Positions 9,383 through 16,328 of a DNA stretch of 64,000 nt are shown one piece after another. Position 1 is the stretch's first letter; each line of letters opens with the position of its first letter. Source of the stretch: UBA1046 sp050945515 (lineage in GTDB: Bacteria > Bacillota > Clostridia > Saccharofermentanales > DTU023); contig JBMNTB010000008.1 of assembly GCA_050945515.1 (NCBI GenBank), positions 1 to 64,000 of the forward strand, read 5' to 3'. The notes beneath the pieces were generated by a model. It was not told where the DNA came from, searched no databases, and saw only the letters and a list, made by a program, of their open reading frames with translations. The translations under genes and the position numbers were made by a program.

Positions 9383-9611
9383 CTCAGCGGAGACGATTGG
9401 TTTATAAGCGCACTGCTATATTAACAAAAAGTTGGAAAAATCTGCGCGGCTCATGCGGCAGAGCAAGGAACCGCAAGTACGACGGCGAATGATGGCGAAA
9501 AGTGAAGTTACTTTTTATGCTTACCGAAAGTTGTTGCATGAGAATCCAATTAAGAATACAGTAAACATATAGATCTGCCTAATAGATCTGCCTAAATAAG
9601 GGGAACAAACA
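9383..9611 (+). repeat. argH-argF spacer with a 13-bp tandem duplication
   Basis: No gene in this 229-bp gap. A 13-bp unit (AGATCTGCCTAAT) is repeated in tandem at 9571-9583 and 9584-9596 (12 of 13 identical), directly before the argF ribosome site. A possible weak promoter is TTGCAT (9534) with TACAGT 17 bp further on. A short hairpin, TCTGC…GCAGA, lies near 9441-9462. Confidence 0.5.
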
Positions 9612-10541
9612 ATGAAACATCTGCTTAAGCTATCGGATCTGACAACGGAGGAGATCAGAGATATCCTCAACTTTGGTGATCAATTAAAATATGAGCGCAA
9701 GCACGGCATCAAGCATAAACATCTCAAGGATAAATCCCTAGGCATGATTTTTCAGAAAGCGTCAACCCGTACGCGCGTATCGTTTGAGGCCGGAATGTTC
9801 CAGCTCGGAGGACAAGCCCTCTTTTTGTCTAGCCGCGATCTACAGATCGGGCGTAGCGAACCGATTCAGGATACGGCTCGTGTGCTCTCACGCTACTTGG
9901 ACATTATCATGATCCGAACTTTCGCCCAACAGGAAGTTGATGATCTGGCGGCCTACAGCCAAGTGCCTGTCATTAATGGCTTAACAGATTATGCTCACCC
10001 CTGTCAGGTGCTAGCGGATCTGATGACGATTCGTGAGATCAAGGGTAGTCTGGAGGGTCTAAAACTCTGTTTTGTCGGTGATGGCAACAACGTGATGAAC
10101 TCACTGATCGTCGGCTGTTTGAAGATGGGTATGTCGGTCGCTGTTGCTTGTCCTTCAGGTTACGAACCTGATGCTGAGATCCGCGCTTGGGCGGAGACGA
10201 GCGGACGCTTTTCGTTACAGGAGGATGTTTTCGCTGCCGCAGAACATGCCGATGTGCTCTACACGGATGTCTGGGCATCCATGGGCATGGAAGATGAGAT
10301 TAAAGAGCGCCAGAAGGCGTTCCGTTACTATCAGATCAATCAGCAAGTGATGGATGTGGCGGCGAACGATGCGATAGTCTTGCACTGCCTGCCGGCACAT
10401 CGCGAAGAAGAAATTACGACAGAAGTCTTAGAGGCTCATGCCCACGAGATTTTTGAACAGTCGGAAAATCGTCTGCATGTCCAGAAAGCTGTAATGGTGC
10501 GATTACTATGCGGACCTTGTAAAGAGTCAAGTGTACTTTAG
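9612..10541 (+). CDS. argF: Ornithine carbamoyltransferase
   Basis: Transfers the carbamoyl group from carbamoyl phosphate to ornithine, giving citrulline for ArgG. Seen: the carbamoyl-phosphate motif ASTRTRVSFE, DYAHPCQVLAD, and the ornithine loop HCLPAHREEE. 309 residues, full length for the family. Start ATG at 9612 with AAGGGG ~9 nt upstream. It is 229 bp downstream of argH, so it may be read through from argG or have its own promoter. A catabolic (arcB) role is less likely next to argGH. Confidence 0.95.
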   Translation: MKHLLKLSDLTTEEIRDILNFGDQLKYERKHGIKHKHLKDKSLGMIFQKASTRTRVSFEAGMFQLGGQALFLSSRDLQIGRSEPIQDTARVLSRYLDIIMIRTFAQQEVDDLAAYSQVPVINGLTDYAHPCQVLADLMTIREIKGSLEGLKLCFVGDGNNVMNSLIVGCLKMGMSVAVACPSGYEPDAEIRAWAETSGRFSLQEDVFAAAEHADVLYTDVWASMGMEDEIKERQKAFRYYQINQQVMDVAANDAIVLHCLPAHREEEITTEVLEAHAHEIFEQSENRLHVQKAVMVRLLCGPCKESSVL

Positions 10542-10559
10542 CTCTGTACAAAAATGACC

Positions 10560-10588
10560 TTGACAATTTCTTTTTTCGCGCATAGAAT
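10560..10588 (+). promoter_or_regulatory. Sigma-A promoter of the ABC transporter leader
   Basis: TTGACA (10560-10565), a 17-bp spacer, and TAGAAT (10583-10588): 11 of 12 consensus positions. The predicted start is near 10595, about 30 nt before the leader-peptide ATG. It sits upstream of the terminator hairpin at 10732-10767, so the hairpin is in the 5' leader of the transporter operon. Confidence 0.8.
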
Positions 10589-10623
10589 CAATCCATGTTA
10601 TTGAGAACGGAGAAAGTGCAAAG

Positions 10624-10704
10624 ATGAGACAAGTCACGGATATGCGTTTCAACGTCTACTATTATTACGGCAAGGTGGTTCGTTGTTGCGCTTTCCGCAA
10701 ATAA
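10624..10704 (+). CDS. Putative tyrosine leader peptide (26 aa)
   Basis: A 26-codon ORF, too short for ordinary gene calling, beginning MRQVTDMRFNV and followed by four consecutive tyrosine codons (10657-10668, TAC TAT TAT TAC), then GKVVRCCAFRK and TAA. GGAG (10609-10612) lies 11 nt before the ATG. It sits between a strong promoter and a terminator in front of an amino-acid-type ABC transporter. Runs of one codon are the hallmark of leader peptides in ribosome-mediated attenuation. The peptide itself probably has no function; the ribosome's progress through the Tyr codons would be the sensor (inference). Confidence 0.6.
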   Translation: MRQVTDMRFNVYYYYGKVVRCCAFRK

Positions 10705-10767
10705 CGCATATTTGCGTATGACAAAGCCGATAACGTCCACCAAATCTACAGACAGGTGGACGTTTTT
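10674..10767 (+). promoter_or_regulatory. Attenuator: alternative antiterminator/terminator structures
   Basis: Terminator: perfect 10-bp stem 10732-10741 / 10755-10764 (AACGTCCACC with GGTGGACGTT), 13-nt loop, U-tract at 10763-10767. Competing pairing: GGTGG…CGTT at 10674-10684, beginning 6 nt after the last Tyr codon, pairs with the terminator's 5' arm (5 + 4 bp around a small internal loop). Further hairpins: 10686-10700 (TTGCG/CGCAA) and 10696-10716 (CGCAAAT/ATTTGCG). A ribosome stalled at the first Tyr codons would leave 10674-10684 free to block the terminator; one reaching the stop codon would cover it. By-eye folding, no energies calculated. Confidence 0.6.
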
Positions 10768-10808
10768 ATTTGCAAATTCATTAATTATCTGTATTGGAGG
10801 TATAAAAA

Positions 10809-11837
10809 ATGAAAAGCAAGAAGATCATAAGCCTATTGTTAGCAGTCCTTCTCCTGATGTCGCTTGCGGCGTGCGGAAGCAAGGACGGCAGCAAGGACAC
10901 AGGTGTAGCTGAGCCGGATGAAGGGTCAAAGGAGCCGATAAAAATTGGTATCATGCAGTTTGGAGAATTTGACGCCCTTCTGAACGCAAGCGAAGGCTTT
11001 AAAGCAGGGCTTGCGGAAGCAGGCTTTATCGAAGGCGAGAACGTGGTATTCAACTATCTCTCCGCTGCAGCGGATACCTCAAACTGCCCGACCATAGCGG
11101 ACAGCCTCATCAACGACGGCAGTGACCTCATCTTCGCAATTGCAACCCCGAGCGTGCTCTGCCTGAAGGAAAAGACCACTACTATTCCCGTCATATTCTC
11201 CGCGGTCACCGATCCCGTGCAGTCCGGCCTCATTGCGGATTACGATGCCCCCGGCGGGAACATCTCGGGCGCCTCGGATATGAATCCCGTTAAAGAGCAA
11301 ATAGACTTCCTTCTCGAGTTGCTCCCGGAAACGAAGACCATAGCCGTATTCTACTCCTCAAGCGAGTCCAACTCTCGCATCCAGTACGAAATGGCGAAGA
11401 GTCACATCGAAGGAAAAGGCCTCACCTGCGTACAGAAAACCATATCAGCGGTCGATGAAGCCAAGTCCGCCATCGAGTCCCTTAAGGGTCAGGTTGACGC
11501 CATCTACATTCCGACCGACAATACAGTGTCGGATGCGATGCAGATAGTTTCCACGGCGGCCCATGATTGCGGAATCCCGACTTTCGGCGCAGAGCCTGCA
11601 ATGGTTGCAAACGGAGCCTTTGCAAGCTATGGTGTGAACTACTTCGAGCTCGGTAAGCAGAGCGCCGCCATGGCGGTAAAGGTGTTGCAGTCGGGCGATC
11701 CTCTCGCTGAAGTTGCCAAGATGCCCGTAGTATACCAAACCGAAAACCTTACGACAGCCATCAATGCCACCGCCGCGGAAAAGCTCGGCATAGAAATTTC
11801 TCAAGAGATACTCGATTCGGCTGAAGTAATCAAGTAG
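10809..11837 (+). CDS. ABC transporter substrate-binding lipoprotein (TrpX-like), probable tyrosine/aromatic amino acid uptake
   Basis: A 342-residue solute-binding protein of the ABC_sub_bind family (COG2984), usually annotated as tryptophan/tyrosine or unknown-substrate transport. Signal peptide with lipobox LAAC, so it is anchored outside the membrane by Lgt processing, followed by a low-complexity charged linker. Two periplasmic-binding lobes follow (IKIGIMQFGEFDALLNA; FGAEPAMVANGAFASYGVNY). GGAGG lies 9 nt before the ATG. First gene of a three-gene operon with the permease and ATPase downstream. The tyrosine-rich leader peptide upstream suggests tyrosine as substrate, which the protein sequence alone does not prove. 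Confidence 0.88.
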   Translation: MKSKKIISLLLAVLLLMSLAACGSKDGSKDTGVAEPDEGSKEPIKIGIMQFGEFDALLNASEGFKAGLAEAGFIEGENVVFNYLSAAADTSNCPTIADSLINDGSDLIFAIATPSVLCLKEKTTTIPVIFSAVTDPVQSGLIADYDAPGGNISGASDMNPVKEQIDFLLELLPETKTIAVFYSSSESNSRIQYEMAKSHIEGKGLTCVQKTISAVDEAKSAIESLKGQVDAIYIPTDNTVSDAMQIVSTAAHDCGIPTFGAEPAMVANGAFASYGVNYFELGKQSAAMAVKVLQSGDPLAEVAKMPVVYQTENLTTAINATAAEKLGIEISQEILDSAEVIK

Positions 11838-11855
11838 TCAAGGAGTTATATTTGC

Positions 11856-12788
11856 ATGTCATTAGCTACCATACAAAGCGGCGTTGCACAGGGCGTAATG
11901 TGGGCGGTCCTCACCCTGGGGATCTACCTTACGTTCCGTACTCTCGAGATTGCCGACCTCACCGTAGAGGGAACCTTTCCCCTCGGTGCGGCTGTCACGG
12001 TTGTGCTCATCAATGCCGGAGTCCATCCGATCGTCGCAGCCACTGCGGCCTTCATCTCCGGCATGTGCGCAGGTCTTGTAAGCGGGGTACTCATCACCGC
12101 ATTCAAGATCCCCCCCATACTTTCGGGGATACTGACCCAGATAGCCCTCTATTCCGTAAATATACGGATAATGAGTGACAGAGCAACGGTCTCGATAGTC
12201 GGGACTTCATTCAAGAATATTATTACGACTTTGTTCCCCGACGGTACTGCGCCGAACACCGTATCCATCTGCGTAGGCTTTGCCATATCCGCGCTGCTGG
12301 TCGCCATACTCTATATGTTCTTCGGCACCGAGATCGGTTGCGCGATAAGGGCTACCGGAAATAATCGCCATATGGCGCGGGCTCTTGGTATAAACACCGA
12401 CTGGACCACAATCCTCTGTCTCATGATTTCAAACGGGCTGGTCGCTCTTTCCGGCAACCTCATCGCCCAGTTCGATTACGGCTCGGCGCTCGTGAACATG
12501 GGACAGGGAACGATCGTCATCGGTCTCGCCTCGATAATAATCGGGGAGGTGCTCTTCCTGAGGAAGGAGCACAACTTCGCCTACATACTGTCCGCGATTG
12601 TCCTGGGCTCGGTGATATACAGGACCATAATAGCTGCCGCGCTCACGATTCCCTGGATGAAGGCGACGGACCTCAAGCTTATCACGGCAGTCATCGTCGC
12701 CATTGCGCTTGCCCTCCCGGTCCTCAAGGGGAAGGCCGCCTTTTTCAGGAAAGCCGGAAACGGGAATAAGGAGGCACAAGATGCTTAA
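11856..12788 (+). CDS. ABC transporter permease (TrpY-like)
   Basis: 310-residue integral membrane permease of the branched-chain/ribose permease fold (COG4120 type), with about eight or nine hydrophobic segments. It contains LTVEGTFPLGAA near the N-terminus and a cytoplasmic coupling loop around GCAIRATGNNRHMARALGIN. Start ATG at 11856 with AAGGAG ~12 nt upstream. It lies 18 bp after the binding-protein gene and overlaps the ATPase start by 8 nt. Together they would form a TrpXYZ-type importer for an aromatic amino acid. Confidence 0.88.
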   Translation: MSLATIQSGVAQGVMWAVLTLGIYLTFRTLEIADLTVEGTFPLGAAVTVVLINAGVHPIVAATAAFISGMCAGLVSGVLITAFKIPPILSGILTQIALYSVNIRIMSDRATVSIVGTSFKNIITTLFPDGTAPNTVSICVGFAISALLVAILYMFFGTEIGCAIRATGNNRHMARALGINTDWTTILCLMISNGLVALSGNLIAQFDYGSALVNMGQGTIVIGLASIIIGEVLFLRKEHNFAYILSAIVLGSVIYRTIIAAALTIPWMKATDLKLITAVIVAIALALPVLKGKAAFFRKAGNGNKEAQDA

Positions 12789-13575
12789 GATTGAGAATCT
12801 TAGAAAGACCTTCGATCCCGGCACGGTGAACGAGAAGACGCTATTCACGGATTTAAACCTTGAGGTAGCTGAGGGTGAATTCGTGACCGTAATAGGCTCG
12901 AACGGAGCAGGAAAATCGACGATGCTGAGCCTTGTTGCAGGCTCGATGATGCCGGACTCGGGGCGCATAAGCCTCGGCGTCAGGGATATAACCTATATGC
13001 CGGAGTTCAAGCGTGCCGCTTTCATAGGACGGGTCTTTCAGGATCCCATGATGGGTACGGCGGCGAAGATGTGGATAGAGGAGAACCTCGCCCTCGCCTA
13101 CCGGCGCGCCAAGCCCAAGACGCTAAAATGGGGTCTCCCGCAGTCTGACGAGGAGATGTATAAGGAACAGCTAGCAAGCCTCGGTCTCGGGCTCGAGGAT
13201 CGGCTCAAGACAAAGGTTGGCCTGCTTTCAGGTGGACAGAGACAGGCGCTAACTCTTCTCATGGCTACCATACGCCGCCCTGAGCTCCTCCTCCTCGACG
13301 AGCACACGGCAGCGCTTGACCCGAAGACCGCTCAGACCGTTCTTCAACTGAGCGACAAGATAGTACGGGAAAACAAGCTCACGACCCTGATGGTTACCCA
13401 CAACATGAGAAATGCCATCGAGTATGGAAACCGCCTCGTCATGATGCACGAGGGGGGCATAATCCTCGATATCTCAGGTGAGGAGAAAAAGGCTCTCACG
13501 GTTGAGGCGTTACTCCAGAAGTTCGAGCAGGCGTCCGGCTCCTCCGATGTATCGGATGCCGCAATCCTCAGCTAA
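12781..13575 (+). CDS. ABC transporter ATPase (TrpZ-like)
   Basis: 264-residue nucleotide-binding subunit powering the importer. Seen: Walker A GSNGAGKST, Q-loop region (AAFIGRVFQDP), signature LSGGQRQ, Walker B LLLLDEHTAALDP and H-loop (VTHNM). The start is the ATG at 12781, which overlaps the permease stop and has AAGGAGG 7 nt upstream; the frame to 12703 is the permease in another frame. A strong terminator follows at 13606. These three genes are GC-richer than their neighbours on both sides. Confidence 0.93.
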   Translation: MLKIENLRKTFDPGTVNEKTLFTDLNLEVAEGEFVTVIGSNGAGKSTMLSLVAGSMMPDSGRISLGVRDITYMPEFKRAAFIGRVFQDPMMGTAAKMWIEENLALAYRRAKPKTLKWGLPQSDEEMYKEQLASLGLGLEDRLKTKVGLLSGGQRQALTLLMATIRRPELLLLDEHTAALDPKTAQTVLQLSDKIVRENKLTTLMVTHNMRNAIEYGNRLVMMHEGGIILDISGEEKKALTVEALLQKFEQASGSSDVSDAAILS

Positions 13576-13605
13576 AATTCAAAAGCCGGTGTAAACACTA
13601 AAAAG

Positions 13606-13635
13606 TGCGCTCTGGAATAAACAGGGCGCATTTTT
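13606..13635 (+). terminator. Rho-independent terminator of the ABC transporter operon
   Basis: Stem 13606-13614 (TGCGCTCTG) with 13622-13630 (CAGGGCGCA), 9 bp with one G-T pair, a 7-nt loop, then TTTTT at 13631-13635. Confidence 0.85.
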
Positions 13636-13917
13636 ATGGGATCACTACATATTATCTTACTTAATTTAATTAAATACCGAGCGACTAGATTACTGAAATT
13701 GTTTTATGAAACCGGAACGGTTTCCGAAATGAACACAGACCGTATCCCGGCACAGTTAGTCAGCTTCATCAGCATGAATGTGTCGAGTTAGGGTAGTGTA
13801 TTTATATTATAGAATAGTTTTTGTACAGCATAACCGATGTAAGCACTGTTTCGTAATTAATATTACAGAAACGTACTTGACCTGATAGTAAATTGTTAAA
13901 TAAAAGGAGAATTAACA
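13636..13917 (+). other. AT-rich spacer with a short relic ORF and a dyad
   Basis: A 51-codon frame (13636-13791) has no ribosome site and starts in the U-tract of the terminator, so it is more likely a gene remnant than a gene; it ends …PAQLVSFISMNVSS. Within it, GAAACCG-GAA-CGGTTTC (13708-13724) is a perfect 7-3-7 inverted repeat. I see no confident promoter for the downstream gene. Confidence 0.35.
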
Positions 13918-15438
13918 ATGGCTTATTCACCAAAATTATCATCTGCATTTAATGATACGTATCTTAGAAGCAATCATATTTCACCACAATCCGGTATGTG
14001 TTCATTTTGCACCGAAGAATGTGAGGGAACATGTGAAATTGCTTTAGCATCTGTTTTAGGACAGCAGACTGTTTACCCAACAAATACTGGAAATAATCAA
14101 GTTGCTTCAGAGAAGAATTATCCAATTGATTTTTCGCACTTTAATATTAATGGACGTGTGTTTGGAGCTGTTGGAGCCAACCCTAACTATGAAGATGCCA
14201 ACATATATCATGTAAAATTGGAAAGAGAATATGGAAAATTTAATCCCGTAAAATTATCGATGCCTATCATTTTACCTGCTCTTATTAAGTTGAATTGGAA
14301 AGATTATTTTGGCGGAGCAGCTATGGCAGGGGTAACATGTGTGATTGGAGAGGAAGCCAGAGACAAGGATCCTGATCTACAGATTGAAAATGGCAAGGTT
14401 GTTGAGTTTCCAGCTTTAAAGAGTATGCTTGATTCTTTCCGTAAATATTATCGCGGATATGGACAGATTGTATTGCAGTGCAATGTTGAGGATGATATGT
14501 TGGGTATTCCTGAATATGCAATAAAAGAGCATAATTTAGAAGCTTTAGAATTTAAATTTGGTCAAAGCGCAAAAGGCACACAACCGGTTCACAAATTAAA
14601 AGACAGGGAGGAAGCACTCAAAAAGCGGGAAATTGGAATATTAGTATTCCCGGATCCTATGGATCCTGAGATTATTAGAAAAGCTGAAAAAGAAATTTGC
14701 CCTAATTTTTATTCATATAGCAGGTTGCCATTATGGGATGAGGAGTATTTAATCCCAAGAATTGAGGGATTAAGAAAAATGGGAGTAAAAAATATCTATC
14801 TAAAAATGGCCGGCTATGATAGAGAGGATTTAGAGAGAGTAATCAGGATTGGAAGCGAAGCGCAAGTAGACATGATTACCTTTGATGGTGCAGGCGGAGG
14901 AAGCGGATATAGTCCATGCAAGATGATGAATGAGTGGAGCCTGCCTACGATACTCCTGGAAGAATCTGTTTGTAAAATAGTTGAAAAGTTAAAAGCTGAA
15001 GGCCGATATATCCCGGCTGTAACAATTACCGGTGGATTTAGTTCTGAAGACCAAGTGTTTAAGGCACTTGCATTTGGAAATCAGAATGTAACATCCATAG
15101 GATTATGCCGTGCTTCTATGACAGCCGCGATGACTGGTAAGAATATTGGAGAAAGAATAAAAAAAGGTGATGTTCCTAAGAATCTGAAGACATATGGAAC
15201 TACTGTAAATGAAATATATTATGATCTTGCTGATTTGAGATCAATATATGACAAAAAAGCAGATGAGTTTTCTTTAGGTGCTGTTGGAGTATTTTCGTAT
15301 TTAAATAAAATTGCCTTTGGATTAAAACACTTCGCAGCATTAAATCGTAAATTTGATGTTTCATATCTAAATAGGAGTGATTTGATACCTTTAACTCATG
15401 ATGCAAAAGACCTTATTAAAGGAAGATGGTTTGAATAG
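13918..15438 (+). CDS. FMN-binding glutamate-synthase-like protein with N-terminal Cys cluster
   Basis: 506 residues resembling the FMN domain of the large glutamate synthase subunit (pfam01645), as a stand-alone protein without glutaminase or GXGXG domains. Seen: a four-cysteine motif near the start (C28, C31, C35, C39; CX2CX3CX3C) likely to bind an Fe-S cluster, the GltB-type segment FKFGQSAKGTQPVHKL, the FMN/substrate loop DMITFDGAGGGSGYSP, and a C-terminal barrel half with ITGGFSSEDQVFKALAFG. AGGAG lies 9 nt before the ATG. Stand-alone proteins of this type are often of unknown substrate; it may transfer or oxidise amino groups with a ferredoxin-like partner. It is much more AT-rich than the flanking blocks, which suggests separate ancestry. 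Confidence 0.8.
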   Translation: MAYSPKLSSAFNDTYLRSNHISPQSGMCSFCTEECEGTCEIALASVLGQQTVYPTNTGNNQVASEKNYPIDFSHFNINGRVFGAVGANPNYEDANIYHVKLEREYGKFNPVKLSMPIILPALIKLNWKDYFGGAAMAGVTCVIGEEARDKDPDLQIENGKVVEFPALKSMLDSFRKYYRGYGQIVLQCNVEDDMLGIPEYAIKEHNLEALEFKFGQSAKGTQPVHKLKDREEALKKREIGILVFPDPMDPEIIRKAEKEICPNFYSYSRLPLWDEEYLIPRIEGLRKMGVKNIYLKMAGYDREDLERVIRIGSEAQVDMITFDGAGGGSGYSPCKMMNEWSLPTILLEESVCKIVEKLKAEGRYIPAVTITGGFSSEDQVFKALAFGNQNVTSIGLCRASMTAAMTGKNIGERIKKGDVPKNLKTYGTTVNEIYYDLADLRSIYDKKADEFSLGAVGVFSYLNKIAFGLKHFAALNRKFDVSYLNRSDLIPLTHDAKDLIKGRWFE

Positions 15439-15466
15439 ATTTTACAATTAAGAATCTTACCTAGAG

Positions 15467-15498
15467 ATAAAAGGCTGAAGTCTACAGAGATTTCTTCA
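15467..15498 (-). terminator. Weak terminator candidate of the NRPS operon
   Basis: On the minus strand TGAAG…CTTCA (15494-15498 with 15476-15480) with an inner TCT/AGA pairing, followed by GCCTTTTAT. It lies 60 bp after the phosphopantetheinyl transferase stop. Short stem, so low confidence. Confidence 0.35.
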
Positions 15499-15557
15499 CA
15501 CATCCAACTCGATCTTATAAAGCATCCCTGCTGTTCCTTATGTATCACCGCCGACCG

Positions 15558-16091
15558 TCAGAGGCGGATCACTGTTACCTCATCGACCCGGGCGGCACAC
15601 AGACACATGCTGTACCCCGGCGGGGCGGACAGCGGTCGAAGCTGTGCACCCTGCGGAAGAGGGGCCGTGATATCGAAAGTATCAAGGCCGGACAGGATCC
15701 CCTCGCCGGTATATTTGACAAAGCTCTCCTTGGCCGTCCAAATCTCGAAGAATGCGGGCAACGCATATTCCACTGCCGCCAGTGTGCTGTCCTCCCGCGG
15801 GTGAAAAAATCGCCGGGAGAGCCTGGACACGTCACAGGATATCTGCTGCTGGATGTCCAACCCCACAGGAGACGCACCCAGTGCACACGCCCAAAAGGCA
15901 CCGCTGTGCGAAATTGAGAAATGCACATCGGGCGCTTGTCGGAAAAAGGGCCGGCCACTCTCCTCCTCTTCCCTTTGCCAGCCCGCCGTCTCTCGCCCCG
16001 TGTAACGCGCCGCCGCGTCCAGCAGACGAAGGTGGCGTGGCAGGATATAGGTCTCCGGATATAGATACACCGTGAAGTTTGCCCCGCTCAA
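15558..16091 (-). CDS. 4'-phosphopantetheinyl transferase (Sfp-type)
   Basis: Attaches the phosphopantetheine arm of coenzyme A to the serine of carrier domains, here presumably the ACP and the two T domains of the NRPS. Seen: PVGLDIQ (the vGxDiE metal motif) and FFEIWTAKESFVKYTGEG (the WxxKES…K motif). 177 residues, short for an Sfp family member (~220), mostly because of a short N-terminal half. The start is a TTG at 16091, 3 nt after the ACP stop, with GGAG ~8 nt upstream; no better in-frame start exists. Last gene of the six-gene NRPS operon. Confidence 0.85.
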   Translation of the reverse strand: MSGANFTVYLYPETYILPRHLRLLDAAARYTGRETAGWQREEEESGRPFFRQAPDVHFSISHSGAFWACALGASPVGLDIQQQISCDVSRLSRRFFHPREDSTLAAVEYALPAFFEIWTAKESFVKYTGEGILSGLDTFDITAPLPQGAQLRPLSAPPGYSMCLCAARVDEVTVIRL

Positions 16092-16093
16092 GG

Positions 16094-16318
16094 CTACTCC
16101 AGTCCTCGCTCCTGTATATAGGCAATGACATCTCTCACATGTCGCAGATTCCAGATATCCCGCGCGGGGATCTTGGTGTTGTAGTGTGCCTCAAATGCAG
16201 CGACGATGTTTACAATATCGAATGAATTCAATTCAAGGTCTTTGACAAAATCCGTATCCGGGGTCACGTCCCTCTTGCCGGTCACGTCAAATATAATGTC
16301 TTGGATCAGCTTCAGCAT
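16094..16318 (-). CDS. Acyl carrier protein
   Basis: 74-residue discrete carrier protein, acidic and helical. The phosphopantetheine attachment site is the serine in DLELNSFDIVNI. It would receive an acyl group from the neighbouring ligase and hand it to the first condensation domain of the NRPS. It lies 10 bp after the ligase gene, with GGAG upstream of the ATG. Whether it also serves fatty acid synthesis cannot be told from sequence, but a housekeeping acpP would not normally be here. Confidence 0.88.
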   Translation of the reverse strand: MLKLIQDIIFDVTGKRDVTPDTDFVKDLELNSFDIVNIVAAFEAHYNTKIPARDIWNLRHVRDVIAYIQERGLE

Positions 16319-16328
16319 AGTTTCTCCT

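Noticed and set aside
10732..10767. Terminator assigned simply to argF
   Set aside because: A near-perfect promoter and a translated leader lie between argF and the hairpin, and no clear promoter follows it, so it is in the transporter's leader. Dual use is still possible.
10542..10808. T-box riboswitch upstream of the TrpX-like gene
   Set aside because: No T-box sequence or Stem I/antiterminator bulge was found; the leader ORF with Tyr codons explains the terminator better.
15540..16131. Overlapping frames on both strands across the phosphopantetheinyl transferase
   Set aside because: Only the 15558-16091 minus frame carries family motifs; the others are low-complexity shadows.
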